Positions 59,298 to 63,487 are shown, numbered from the stretch's first letter. The stretch is DNA of 64,000 nucleotides from Actinostola sp. cb2023 (GCA_033675265.1 JAUJYZ010000636.1:141501-205500); one strand, 5' to 3'. Notes: generated by a model not told the origin, from the sequence alone. Made by a program: numbers and translations.

Positions 59298-62242
59298 CCA
59301 TATAAAAGGGGGTAGGGATGCTCGTCGGAAGTTTTGAAAATGACCCCTAAAAGGGACCGGAGTCTTGTCTTGGTGGGCGTGGCAGCGAATATTTTTACCC
59401 CTAAAAGGGACTAATTTAAAAAGTCATTTTAATAGTATAAAAGACACTAGCATCAAACGCCTTCCACCCACTCTTACAAGTTTAAGAAAACGTTGTCATA
59501 TAAATCTTTAAGCTATTTTTAAAGAACGTTTTTAAATATCGCTGTTGATAGAATACCCTAAAAGGGACCGGAAAACTCTATTGGTGGTCATTTTTATTTT
59601 TGACACCCTAAGTGGGACCAAAACACGAAAAAAAACCCTAAAAGGGACGACGAAGGAATGAAGGAAGGAAGGAAGGAAGGAAGGAGGGAGGGAGGGAGGG
59701 AGGGAGGGAGGGAGGGAGGGAGGGAGGGAGGGAGGGAGGGAGGGAGGGAGGGAGGGAGGGAGGGAGGGAGGGAGGGAGGGAGGGAAGGAGGGACTTATTT
59801 TAGATTAGTCTCGCATTCCAGCAAGGATAACACAATAATTTTCTAAACAGTTGTATTTTAGCATGTTTAATACTACAATGTTTTTGCAATTGAGTGTATA
59901 TAAAAATATATACAGTCATTTGCAAAAATTCTGGCCGCCACGATATATCAATATATCAATATATCGGGTGCATTATGGGTAATTAAATAATACTATTTTG
60001 AGTTTCCTAACTTATTAAATGAAGCAAAATTTACAAACAACAAACGTATGACTAAAATAAACATTATACTAAATATTTATCTCAACTTTGCTGACGTTAA
60101 CCCGCTTTAAGAGGAATTTTCTATTATTTAGTTACCCATAATGCACCTGATATATTGATATATCGTAGCGGCCAGAATTTTTGCAAATGACTGTACATGT
60201 ATAATAAATATATATTTTTATCATTTTTATCATGTACATATATTTATTTATTTCTGAAGAAGGCTGAATTGCCGAAACGTTATAAATACATTATTTGGAA
60301 CAGTCAGAAGTTGTCTGCGTCTATTTTTCTACTATATTTAATATGAGGAAAACACAATAGAAATCATAGCCATATGGAAGAGCTAAGTTGTATTTTTGAT
60401 ACAAAATCATCTTGATTTGCATCTAAACTAAAACTTTGTTTTTCTCGGCCAAACTTTAATACTGGTATCTTGAAAATAATATTTTACAATAACCTACATT
60501 GTAGTGTAATCTCGCAATCTGATTGGCTCTCAGCCATTGTCAATAAAAGTACAGACACATGTAATGACGAATCGCTCACGCACGAAGCCAGTGCACGCTT
60601 GAAACGGTTTTTCTTTCAAAGTTTATCCTTGTTTTTGGATGTTTTTTTCACTTTGTTATTGTAAAAAAGAAATCGCAAGCAGTTTTCCATTGTCTGTACT
60701 CTTATTGACAATGGATTTGACGTCACAAAATGTTCAAAACTTTGCAGTACGCTCGTGGTTCCACTTGAGTTTTGAACATTTTGTGACGTCAAATCCATTG
60801 TCAATAAGAGTACAGACAATGGAAAACCGCTTGCGATATGTTAAGTAGAACATGATATTATACATGTACATCTGTGGATAATACCCGACATACACAATCG
60901 ATGAAAATCGATCATCGACCATCTATCGATTGTTATCGGGTTACAAGATTTCATGACATTAATTCCTATCGATGGAAAGCCTGACTGGGAAAGCCACGAA
61001 GTCAGTCTAAAAGTGTGAGTTATCAATGTTGTCCTTTCCACAGGTAGCCCAAGCTGTGTATCAGTACATTATTATAAGAGAATGTATGTGGATAATGTCA
61101 ATAAAATCAATAAGATAATAAAGTTAAAATGAAATCCTCTATAAAGTCGTCTGTATCTTTTTCAACCATTCCTTTATTGCCTGTGAAGATTTGAAGCAAT
61201 TTGGACGAGAATTGAGCGAGATATAGCCATTTTAAAATTAGCCCTTCTCTGATCCCTTATAATAATGTACTGATACACAGCTTGGGCTACCTGTGTCCTT
61301 TCCAAATGCAACAAGGAGAAATATTTCTAGCTCATAAAAAGAGAGGCATGAGTGGAAGCGCTTTCAAGAAGTACATTGTATAATGTATTCGCATACTTTC
61401 ATCTCGTCCATTATCCAATCAGTTTTGCAGGATTGTCTTTATCTTGGCGAGACAAAAGTATGTGAATACATTACTAAAGGCTGTAATGACCGAACGCAAG
61501 CAATCGATGATAATCAAACTATTTTATGGCAATCGATAATATTACAATAATTATTGATCAAAGGTCACAGATTTTTGCTTCATCGATTGGCCATCGATTA
61601 TCAATATCAATCGATTACTTGATATCAATTTTTATCAATTTTAATTGATCATCGATTTCATTCACAATTCTTGTGTTTTAGAAAAAAATAATTCTTATTT
61701 TGAGAAACCACAGGAAGCCCAAGCTGTGGTTTTGTGGAGAATATCGTAAAAAGATTTTTTCCTGTAAATACTGTAACAAAAGACTTGAAACTGTGGTAGT
61801 GTCTTGTGGTCTTGAAATTCGCTGGAAATTTGCACAGGTATAGTAAATAAAGACCACAAGACACTACCACAGTTTCAAGTCTTTTATTACAGTATTTACA
61901 GGAGAAAATATTTTTACGATATTCTCCACAAAACCACAGCTTGGGCTTCCTGTGGAGAAACCTGGTGGTGGTGTTTCAAGATAATTGTTCTAATAATAAG
62001 AATAAATACAAGATTGAAGTTCTTGTTTCGAGAAAGTAGGACGCTCAAAATAAGATAACTTAAGCTTTTTTAAATTTATATTTATTTAAATATTGAATCT
62101 TGACTGCAACTTCTCATATTGTATCTATTACATTTGTACATATATGCAATTAGACCATATTTACAATGATATACTCACCAATGGGTAGACAGCAAAATAA
62201 TACAAACACTATCGTGAACTTTCCTGCCAGTTCTTCCGCCAT
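33071..62242 (-). CDS. GNPTG: GNPTG, GlcNAc-1-phosphotransferase subunit gamma, 10 coding exons
   Basis: Ten minus-strand exons join into 975 bases, a 324-residue protein (human about 305), with every junction in phase. Order: signal peptide (1-21, [13 protein letters not shown]); VKIVEEP; MRH domain with Cys78, 91, 136, 150, 165 and 177 (three expected disulphides); N-glycosylation sites Asn95 (HNVT) and Asn122 (NNT), conserved in the family; a DMAP1-interacting-type segment at 184-220 ([32 protein letters not shown]); a poly-Ser stretch; and a coiled coil ([20 protein letters not shown]). The gamma subunit sits with GNPTAB in the Golgi lumen and helps select lysosomal hydrolases for mannose-6-phosphate tagging. 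Introns of 1.3-7.9 kb, full of repeats, make the locus 29 kb. Confidence 0.95.
33392..33878 (+). repeat. 37-bp minisatellite, about 13 copies
   Basis: Unit CATTCCTAACCCCAGTTATG then GGAAAACGTTCTATTAG, nearly homogeneous, with single variants (GTTGTGTGGG, CTATAACCCC, TTAACATT). In GNPTG intron 9. Confidence 0.97.
34264..34288 (+). repeat. poly-C tract, 25 bases
   Basis: Uninterrupted C run in GNPTG intron 9 (poly-G on the sense strand). Length may be an assembly approximation. Confidence 0.9.
34533..34564 (-). ncRNA. mutated Penelope-type hammerhead motif
   Basis: Minus strand CCGACGA, A, GGGCTAAGGCTC, GAAACGTC. This has the PLE form CTGACGA...GAAACGTC with the conserved U4 replaced by C, so probably inactive. 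Sense to GNPTG, in intron 9. Confidence 0.5.
34750..35015 (-). CDS. GNPTG: GNPTG coding exon 9
   Basis: Acceptor CTTTTAG, donor GTGAGT. Starts with two bases completing Val184, then [20 protein letters not shown] and [17 protein letters not shown]. It ends RTLELCSQ. Contains nine consecutive serines coded by TCT/TCG repeats. The 97-codon frame on the opposite strand is a shadow. Confidence 0.93.
35385..35706. mobile_element. 322-bp MITE with perfect 72-bp TIRs
   Basis: 35385-35456 and 35635-35706 are exact reverse complements (CATGGACCTTTTCGTAGTTT ... GAGGTCAGGGTACAAAATA). The interior is AT-rich. The outermost CATG may be a palindromic target duplication. In GNPTG intron 8. Confidence 0.92.
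36056..36126. repeat. perfect hairpin, 29-bp arms
   Basis: TATAATAAAGATACGTTTCT then TCTACGTA pairs with TACGTAGAAGAAACGTATCT then TTATTATA, with a loop TTAAATCCT. In GNPTG intron 8. Confidence 0.88.
36337..36666. mobile_element. 330-bp TIR element with GGCGGCCATCTTG
   Basis: AATAGACGTCCTTTTTACCG, ATACGGCGG pairs with CCGCCGTATCGGTAAAAAGG, TCTATT. Inner pair GGGATGCCCAGGGTGCAA / TTGCACCCTGAGCATCCC. Contains GGCGGCCATCTTG, a YY1-like motif. Confidence 0.85.
36737..36851 (-). CDS. GNPTG: GNPTG coding exon 8
   Basis: Acceptor TTTTCTAG, donor GTAAAT. Encodes residues 146-183, [20 protein letters not shown] then [18 protein letters not shown], the second half of the MRH domain with Cys150, 165 and 177. 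Confidence 0.95.
37094..37345 (+). repeat. dispersed element with terminal hairpin, copy 2
   Basis: AAACGCTTTACAAGCGTTCA, CCTGGTGCGATTGAG and TCAGGAACGA match 22563-22740. The adjoining GTTGCGTGACTCGGTAGAACA (37341) also occurs near 23420. Confidence 0.7.
37346..37904. other. GNPTG intron 7 stretch with nothing recognised
   Basis: AT-rich sequence; only short chance frames. Confidence 0.45.
37905..37995 (+). repeat. cluster of GTCGTTTCGAGACAT motifs
   Basis: Four copies of (G)TCGTTTCGAGACAY/ATTTCGAGACAC within 90 bases, with one inverse copy (TTGTCTCGAAACAA) at 38159. No coding; function unknown. Confidence 0.7.
38440..38755 (-). repeat. dispersed repeat ending GGGCACGAGTAATAAT, with a captured-looking frame
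   Basis: On the minus strand a frame starts [20 protein letters not shown] and continues [20 protein letters not shown]. The MWNFSREI part and the GGCCTGGGCACGAGTAATAA end also occur at 41827-41975, so the segment belongs to a repeat family. A (TAA)n/(TTA)n tract follows at 38750-38782. No known protein recognised. Confidence 0.5.
38935..39911 (-). repeat. 56-bp minisatellite built from the end of GNPTG exon 7 and its splice donor
   Basis: Minus-strand unit: ATGGCTGAAGGTGATTACTG, CCCTGGTAACAACCCTAGAC, AAACTAAG, then donor GTATGTTA. The coding part reads [16 protein letters not shown], identical to residues 130-145 of GNPTG. Seventeen copies at exact 56-bp spacing (CATACC at 38957 to 39853); the right-most belongs to the real exon. 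Variants (TCCATT for GCCATT, TTACTC for TTGTC, GGGCTG) repeat with a 504-bp, nine-unit period. Confidence 0.96.
39858..39954 (-). CDS. GNPTG: GNPTG coding exon 7
   Basis: Acceptor TTGTTTTAG, donor GTATGT at 39857. Encodes [20 protein letters not shown] then [12 protein letters not shown] (residues 114-145), matching the family GIWHEWEIANNTF...DGDAC region. Its 3' 50 bases plus donor are tandemly amplified into the following intron. Confidence 0.94.
40396..40643 (+). pseudogene. KIAA1958/Crypton-like N-terminal fragment, frameshifted
   Basis: ATGGCG opens [20 protein letters not shown] then KRMKIQKRR. After a one-base shift near 40470 it continues [20 protein letters not shown] then [19 protein letters not shown]. 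This pattern matches the N-terminal core-binding segment of KIAA1958/QRICH1-type proteins, which derive from Crypton tyrosine recombinases and are abundant in cnidarian genomes as I recall. No catalytic domain follows. In GNPTG intron 6, antisense. Confidence 0.5.
40654..40790. repeat. 137-bp foldback with GC-rich core
   Basis: ATTACACG...GAAGATATGAAG pairs with CTTCATATCTTC...CGTGTAAT; the core TTCACTCGTTCGCTGCGCTG then ACTCGTGAA is the shared foldback loop type. Confidence 0.88.
41195..41826. other. GNPTG intron 6 stretch with nothing recognised
   Basis: No exon or transposon ends identified; the preceding 126-codon frame (40814-41194) shows no family resemblance and is probably chance. 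Confidence 0.4.
41827..41975 (-). repeat. dispersed repeat, second copy of the 38440-38755 family (partial)
   Basis: GATTTCCCTCGAAAAATTCC, ACATGAAG and the end GGCCTGGGCACGAGTAATTA match 38574-38755 with an internal deletion. Confidence 0.65.
42011..42151. mobile_element. 141-bp TA-flanked MITE, GAGTGATTCC ends
   Basis: GAGTGATTCCAATAAACCTG and CAGGTTTACTGGAATCACTC are inverted; TA at 42009-42010 and 42152-42153. In GNPTG intron 6. Confidence 0.85.
42268..42482. mobile_element. TA-flanked MITE, CAGTATGGACACTCG family, copy 2
   Basis: Same ends and poly-T interior as 23831-24044; TA on both sides. Immediately followed by a TAGTACTAA-rich segment (to about 42590) related to the GAGTGCAA MITEs, ending at the GNPTG exon 6 donor. 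Confidence 0.9.
42600..42683 (-). CDS. GNPTG: GNPTG coding exon 6
   Basis: Acceptor TTTCTTCATCAG, donor GTATGA. Encodes [20 protein letters not shown] then NAFSGML (residues 86-112), with Cys91 and the glycosylation site NVT. The adjoining MITE segment starts 10 bases past the donor. Confidence 0.95.
43050..43126. repeat. short foldback
   Basis: ACCCTGAGTGCCAGTGGTTT pairs with ACCCCTGCCACTCAGGGT; the core TTCACGTTCGGGATCAGGCG then AGTCGCGAA is a diverged foldback core. GNPTG intron 5. Confidence 0.75.
43679..43770. repeat. 92-bp foldback with GC-rich core
   Basis: AATAAACTCGCAG...GTGTTTTATCGGGT pairs with ACCCGATAAAACAC...CGTTTATT. Core AACCACTCGGCTTCGCCTCG then TGGTT is the clearest copy of the shared loop. 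GNPTG intron 5. Confidence 0.9.
44011..44065 (-). CDS. GNPTG: GNPTG coding exon 5
   Basis: Acceptor ATATCACCAG, donor GTAATG. Two bases complete Gly67, then [17 protein letters not shown] (68-84) and two bases of Ser85. Start of the MRH domain with Cys78. Confidence 0.94.
44290..45188 (+). mobile_element. GC-rich segment with A-rich tail, possible non-LTR retrotransposon 3' end
   Basis: Composition changes sharply to GC-rich (CCCGGGGGGGAGAGG, CCCCCCCCCGGCTG) and ends with AATAAAAACCTTTT then AAAATAAAAAATAAAAAATG. Two imperfect direct repeats (GGGAGAAAACTCCTAGATA at 44882 and 44998) lie near the end. No reverse transcriptase seen. GNPTG intron 4, antisense. Confidence 0.4.
45205..45345 (+). 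repeat. about 50-bp imperfect tandem repeat, 3 copies
   Basis: TTTTAATAATCAGTTCTGTT / TTTTAATAATCAGTTGCGTT / TTTAATCATCAGTTATGTTT, each followed by TCCGTGTAACAGACACTAAT or similar. Confidence 0.85.
45807..46211 (+). repeat. split direct repeat A1 with promoter
   Basis: 405 bases, starting TGTCTATTTTACTCTCCTCC. Contains TATA box GGCTATAAAAGC (about 46126-46138) and GAATAAATA. Matches A2 (407 bases) except for a CT dinucleotide in a CTCTCT run. Confidence 0.95.
46234..46692 (+). CDS. ORF1 N-terminal part: SAP-domain gag
   Basis: 152 residues, basic and serine-rich. Residues 21-55 ([31 protein letters not shown]) match a SAP DNA/RNA-binding helix pair; an acidic Ser/Glu stretch follows. It ends by running out of frame at 46692, while the downstream gag frame opens at about 46600, so the protein is split by a one-base frame change. 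Either an indel or a programmed shift. Confidence 0.75.
   Translation: MPRASKRRSSSSSAQPERDSLANLSTEVLRLRLQANNLSLHGSRQQMLARLRGVALPRNVSKASKSSRKPPKRSRRSTTASTSAPLDDEQNNSASSDPESEPEARSDAQAAFSPEQVAVIQETIQASLAAWQPPQAQQPAYQLYHNWHKLGQ
46623..47432 (+). CDS. ORF1 C-terminal part: gag with zinc knuckles
   Basis: 269 residues in the -1 frame relative to the SAP part. The capsid-like region [20 protein letters not shown] is followed by [14 protein letters not shown], a CCCH-like [20 protein letters not shown] and [14 protein letters not shown]. These cysteine boxes bind nucleic acid in DIRS-order gags. Overlaps the RT frame by about 290 bases. Confidence 0.75.
   Translation: MAAATSSTAGLPTIPQLAQARSVNPPTHAGTASPIGLDRPLDEALQDKLIRGEYIDLALLLPDSLQVRDDSQYKFGVDDSVPGSAVKLLRTKKPLIDSFYKWIDAYTRYMSIIINTFPRRALEMVRYQAIICRGFATYKGFAWLTYDESFRRRAAHDRTIPWDRIDLELWTVTFAGLAKPHCTVCSSPYHKQEDCPSGDRRSPRSNTARPKQVCYDYNKPTGCSRTACVYSHACQRCSATGHPAFQCRTKDGTRPGSKGPSSGRTAETR
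47143..48885 (+). CDS. reverse transcriptase with RNase H, frameshifted at its end
   Basis: 580 residues. RT motifs: [50 protein letters not shown] and the catalytic HILDDFF (Asp319-Asp320). RNase [16 protein letters not shown] (Asp about 483), SIEWQEL and [15 protein letters not shown]. The last RNase H part continues in another frame (48867-49025: [19 protein letters not shown]), so one base appears lost near 48860. It would copy the element's RNA into DNA. Confidence 0.9.
   Translation: MLASQNLTARFVLAPTTSRKTARLVIAEAPAATQPGQNKSATTTTNQLVVQEPPASTAMLANAVQPPATQPSSAEPKTALALAAKARLQVARLKQDKSTIVHTPINVAKLETELQSHPDKNFVNQLIDSLRFGARIGFTGIQQSRLSPNLISASEHPEIVSKNIAKEIHLGRMAGPFLEPPLPNLQCHPVGVVPKKHSTEWRTIYHLSYPEGDSINDGIPKDPYSLQYVRVDDAIRIVQRLGRGSYMAKTDLKSAFRIIPIHPNDWNLLGVYWNSRYYVDMYLPFGLRSAPYIFNQLSEALEWSLKHNYGLQNVIHILDDFFVAESSKAACLTSFCKLLQFFISVGAPVVASKTLGPYTVLEFMGIEIDSLKMEARLPADKLERLRVTLNSFSSRRSARLVQLQSLIGTLQFACRVVIPGRTFLQRIIHLTRGVTSRFHHIRLNAEFFRDIAMWRYFVDNWNGKSFFLEDQVSASPDLQLFTDASGTLGFGGYFAGQWFQGRWPPHLGLSKATGISIEWQELFPIVVACVIWKTNFIGKRLQFWCDNESVVHIVNSGHSKSPRIMSLLRYLTLTTCNQTS
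49022..50009 (+). CDS. tyrosine recombinase (YR)
   Basis: The main frame 49122-50009 encodes 295 residues. Catalytic set visible: Arg119 (FLRCSEF), Lys162 (KASKTD), His235-Ser-Phe-Arg238 ([10 protein letters not shown]), Trp261 (GRWSSD) and Tyr269 (QLYIR). The N-terminal core-binding helix ([20 protein letters not shown], 49028-49120) is in another frame and stops at 49127, so a one-base shift separates them. The enzyme integrates the DNA circle without target duplication. Confidence 0.9.
50053..50367 (+). repeat. split direct repeat B1
   Basis: 315 bases from TGGCGGTTAAGTCTGTCTGG to GAAGTGACATTAA, directly joined to A2. B2 differs by one inserted T (AAAGGTCATG). Confidence 0.95.
50368..50774 (+). 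repeat. split direct repeat A2
   Basis: 407 bases, second copy of A1. Together with B1 it forms the internal junction that templates circle completion in this order of elements. Confidence 0.95.
50870..51185 (+). repeat. split direct repeat B2, right end of element
   Basis: 316 bases ending GACATTAA; preceded by a 95-base unique segment with CCTAATAAACT (poly(A) signal 50845-50850). Confidence 0.95.
51383..51961. other. GNPTG intron 4 remainder
   Basis: Contains a minus open frame [20 protein letters not shown] (51378-51572), unidentified and possibly captured, and GGTACCGTGCCGTGCCGTAT near 51778. No exon recognised. Confidence 0.4.
51962..51998 (-). CDS. GNPTG: GNPTG coding exon 4
   Basis: A 37-base microexon between acceptor TTATTGCAG and donor GTACGA. 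Encodes [12 protein letters not shown] (55-66) plus one base. Identified by phase and by matching the family PSPVSGP segment. Confidence 0.8.
52590..52870. repeat. CTGTCAG/CTGACA tandem block
   Basis: About 2.5 copies of a 105-110-bp unit (CTTGCACTGACACGCTGACA...TTTTCAAGGTACGATATTC). The first has an inner 13-bp expansion AAACTGTCAGT repeated four times. GNPTG intron 3. Confidence 0.85.
52880..53213. other. GNPTG intron 3 stretch with nothing recognised
   Basis: No feature seen. Confidence 0.4.
53214..54545 (+). mobile_element. hairpin-ended dispersed element with internal foldback
   Basis: Starts with hairpin ACTCGGGCCTTTCCGAAGGA, AGCCCGAG. Much of it is homologous, inverted, to 28090-28775. 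The last 330 bases (54216-54545) form a foldback of about 100-bp arms: AAGACGCTCAATGAGCGT, CGGGCATTAT and GACAGTTGCGTGACGAGGGA facing TCCCTCGTCACGCAACTGTC, ATAATGCCCG, ACGCTCATTGAGCGTCTT. No transposase recognised. Confidence 0.6.
54844..54886 (-). CDS. GNPTG: GNPTG coding exon 3
   Basis: A 43-base exon between acceptor ATATTTTTTTAG and donor GTAAAG. One base completes Val40, then [14 protein letters not shown] (41-54). Sequence similarity is weak here; the call rests on splice sites and phase matching both neighbours. Confidence 0.75.
54914..56707 (+). repeat. 33-bp minisatellite, about 54 copies
   Basis: Unit ATGCACATCAAATGTACAAA then RCACTMACATTAC. The length is a multiple of three and the unit lacks stops in most frames, so frames up to 496 codons are open on both strands ([33 protein letters not shown]). 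Ends 30 bases before the GNPTG exon 3 acceptor. Confidence 0.97.
56816..57325. mobile_element. 510-bp TIR element rich in AATTTCGCG
   Basis: Perfect 29-bp ends TACCTTATTATCACTTATTT then TCGCGCGTC and complement. The interior repeats (T)AATTTCGCG about nine times in both orientations. GNPTG intron 2. Confidence 0.88.
57326..57708. mobile_element. 383-bp TA-flanked MITE, CAGTAAAAACCCGC ends
   Basis: CAGTAAAAACCCGCATATAA and TTATGCGGGTTTTTACTG with TA at 57324-57325 and 57709-57710. Inner AAGAACC...CAGCCTGA repeats. It abuts the preceding element at the shared TA. Confidence 0.88.
57807..57861 (-). CDS. GNPTG: GNPTG coding exon 2
   Basis: Acceptor AATTTTTAG, donor GTAAGT. Two bases complete Glu22, then [17 protein letters not shown] (23-39) and two bases of Val40. 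Matches the conserved KMKVVEEP start of the mature protein. Confidence 0.92.
58326..58747. mobile_element. 422-bp near-complete palindrome (foldback MITE)
   Basis: Arms of about 200 bp: CAATAGGCCATATGCACTAA, CGGGTCACGTGACCC ... to GGGTCACGTGACCCG, TTAGTGCATATGGCCTATTG. Centre GGATGGCATTTTTTGCCATC. Homologous to 17033-17288. No transposase. GNPTG intron 1. Confidence 0.93.
58750..59265 (+). repeat. dispersed repeat, copy 2 of 8025-8470
   Basis: Shares GAAAAACATGTTTTCAGCTA, TCATTCAAGTAAAAACT and AGTCCACAGACCATCA-type segments in the same order; includes a (TAA)n microsatellite at 58970-58993. Confidence 0.7.
59266..59293 (+). repeat. poly-G tract, about 28 bases
   Basis: G run following CCTCGTGCCCC. 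The region to 59655 repeats CCCTAAAAGGGAC about six times. Confidence 0.9.
59655..59790 (+). repeat. (GGAA)n/(GGGA)n microsatellite
   Basis: GAAGGAAGG units change to GGGAGGGA units for about 120 bases. The poly-Gly/Arg/Glu frame over it is an artefact. Confidence 0.95.
59913..60193. mobile_element. 281-bp TA-flanked MITE, CAGTCATTTGC ends
   Basis: CAGTCATTTGCAAAAATTCT then GGCCGC and complement, TA at 59911-59912 and 60194-60195. Inner pair GATATATCAATATATC...GGTGCATTATGGGTAA is also inverted. GNPTG intron 1. Confidence 0.9.
60247..60288 (+). ncRNA. Penelope-type hammerhead ribozyme-like motif
   Basis: CTGAAGA (60254-60260), A, GGC-TGAATT-GCC (stem II), GAAACGTT with palindromic ACGT stem III. 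Flanks TATTTAT and ATAAATA can pair as stem I with a two-base offset. Core bases intact. Antisense to GNPTG. Confidence 0.55.
60673..60836. repeat. 164-bp foldback
   Basis: TCGCAAGC...TTTTCCATTGTCTGTACTCT pairs with AGAGTACAGACAATGGAAAA...GCTTGCGA, and GACGTCACAAAATGTTCAAA with TTTGAACATTTTGTGACGTC. Core CAGTACGCTCGTGGTTCC. Confidence 0.9.
60893..60975. repeat. ATCGAT-rich block 1
   Basis: ATCGAT/ATCGAC words repeat seven times in about 80 bases (AATCGATGAAAATCGATCAT, CTATCGATTG). Similar blocks at 61498-61665 and 63120-63418. Confidence 0.7.
61040..61294. mobile_element. MITE with 9-bp target duplication, ACAGGTAGCCCAAG ends
   Basis: Perfect 39-bp inverted ends (ACAGGTAGCCCAAGCTGTGT, ATCAGTACATTATTATAAG). 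Exact 9-bp direct repeat GTCCTTTCC at 61031-61039 and 61295-61303. A 9-bp duplication suggests a Mutator-like (MULE) transposase in trans. Confidence 0.88.
61498..61665. repeat. ATCGAT/ATTGAT-rich block 2
   Basis: About a dozen ATCGAT, ATTGAT and complement words. They fit the Onecut/Cut homeodomain core (ATTGAT/ATCGAT), but may simply be low-complexity DNA. Confidence 0.7.
61710..61953. mobile_element. foldback MITE with 9-bp target duplication, second family member
   Basis: Ends ACAGGAAGCCCAAGCTGTGG and complement. Arms extend about 100 bp (AGACTTGAAACTGTGGTAGT to its inverse). Flanks TGAGAAACC (61701-61709) and GGAGAAACC (61954-61962) match at 8 of 9. Confidence 0.85.
62179..62242 (-). 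CDS. GNPTG: GNPTG coding exon 1
   Basis: ATG at 62242 in context CAACATGGCGG. Encodes [21 protein letters not shown]: a short charged start then a hydrophobic core, a signal peptide for entry to the secretory pathway. Donor GTGAGT. Confidence 0.92.
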
Positions 62243-62388
62243 GTTGATGTTGTTCACGAGCCGGCAATGAAAATAACCAGCGGCATGTTCATACCCAGTT
62301 TCTCTCGTCACATAAAATCAAGATGGTGGATGGTGGAAGAATTTTAAACTTTGAATAGTTTTGATACATCTATTTATTCCTTTTGTCC
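62243..62388. promoter_or_regulatory. shared GNPTG/ERCC1 promoter region
   Basis: 146 bases between divergent start codons. It contains CAAGATGGTGGATGGTGG (about 62318-62335) and, at the GNPTG start, CCGCCATGTTG, both YY1-like. No TATA box. Divergent housekeeping genes this close normally share one promoter. Confidence 0.65.
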
Positions 62389-62730
62389 ATGAAGAAGAGA
62401 TCAGATGCAGAAGCCAGGAAGAGGCTGCTAGAAGTAAAAGCTTTGCCAAGTCAATCGTGCAGCGCATCTTATACAAATACAGGCAACAATGAGCGAGGCG
62501 CTGTTGGAAAATCATTCAAAGATACATTCGCGTTTCTTAAAAATACTCAACACTACCAGGATGCTGATGATATAAAGATGTTCGTACTTACAAATTACTT
62601 TACAATGGTAACAAAAGTATCAAAATAATTGAACATTTTCTTTTTTCTCTGTTGATGTAGACCAGCTAAGCCTAAGGCTAAAGTCACTATACCCAGCAAA
62701 CCAAATGCAATACAAGTAAATCCCAGACAG
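62389..62730 (+). CDS. ERCC1: probable ERCC1, 5' coding exons (partial)
   Basis: An open frame from ATG 62389 (MKKRSDAEARKRLLEVKALP) is followed by an exon 62661-62730 (acceptor GTTGATGTAG, donor GTACAG) encoding PAKPKAKVTIPSKPNAIQVN then PRQ. NAIQVNPRQ at an exon end matches the ERCC1 segment just before its conserved RGNPxLK. ERCC1 with XPF cuts DNA 5' of damage in nucleotide excision repair. Phase problem: the obvious donor at 62608 would leave a 53-base intron and an immediate stop. Donors in the right phase are at 62457 (GTGCAG) or 62580 (GTTCGT), both weak. Later exons are not found before 64000. Confidence 0.55.
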
Positions 62731-62771
62731 GTACAGTAAGCTTATTAATACATGTATCTCACAATACATTA

Positions 62772-62970
62772 CAGTATGGACACTCGAACCGTGAACACTT
62801 AGGTTTTTATATAGATTATCGATTGAACAAATTGATTAGAAAAAATATTTATTTTAATCACTAAGCGTTTAAACTCAATGCTCCATTTGAGAGGCGATGA
62901 GGCAATAGAAAGTTCGGAAAAAAAAGTTAGAAAGAAACTCGAAGTGTTCACGGTTCGAGTGTCCACACTG
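62772..62970. mobile_element. TA-flanked MITE, CAGTATGGACACTCG family, copy 3
   Basis: Same ends as 23831-24044, with a shorter interior; TA at 62770-62771 and 62971-62972. In the ERCC1 intron. Confidence 0.9.
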
Positions 62971-63119
62971 TAATAGGTTTCTATTTTTCCTGTTTTATAC
63001 TAGAAGAAAAAAGAGATATTTAGCTTGTGAGAAATATCGCAAACCTGTTGTTAACTGGAGTGGGTATAGCTGTAATAGAGCATGGGTCAACAGTGTCCTC
63101 TGCCTGCAGCTTGATTATT

Positions 63120-63418
63120 ACCCAGCATAACTAATCAAACAATTGATGATCGGAAATCCAAACGATAAATCAATATCAATCGAAAATATTAAAAATTAGT
63201 TTTAATAATTGGTATCGATTGGTATTGATCAATTCATAGATAACCAATCGATAGTCACAAAAATAACCCCAATATCGATTGCCATCAAAATGGAAATGCT
63301 GCTGGACCAAACCATTTACTTCCTTTCTATTATCTTGATTATCGATTTTTCAATATCAATCAATAAATCCATAACAATTTTTATCAATCGTCGATTTTCT
63401 TGATTAGCTATGCTGGGT
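63120..63418. mobile_element. TIR element with ATCGATT-rich interior
   Basis: ACCCAGCATAACTAATCAA and TTGATTAGCTATGCTGGGT are inverted ends; the interior repeats ATCGATT, ATTGATC and AATATCAATC about 15 times. Confidence 0.75.
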
Positions 63419-63487
63419 TATTACATTGTACCTCTAGTCCAGGTCACCTACATGTGAACCGAGATATTACCTTGAATATATAGAGGT

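Noticed and set aside
59658..59846. [13 protein letters not shown] frame
   Set aside because: Translation of a GGGA microsatellite.
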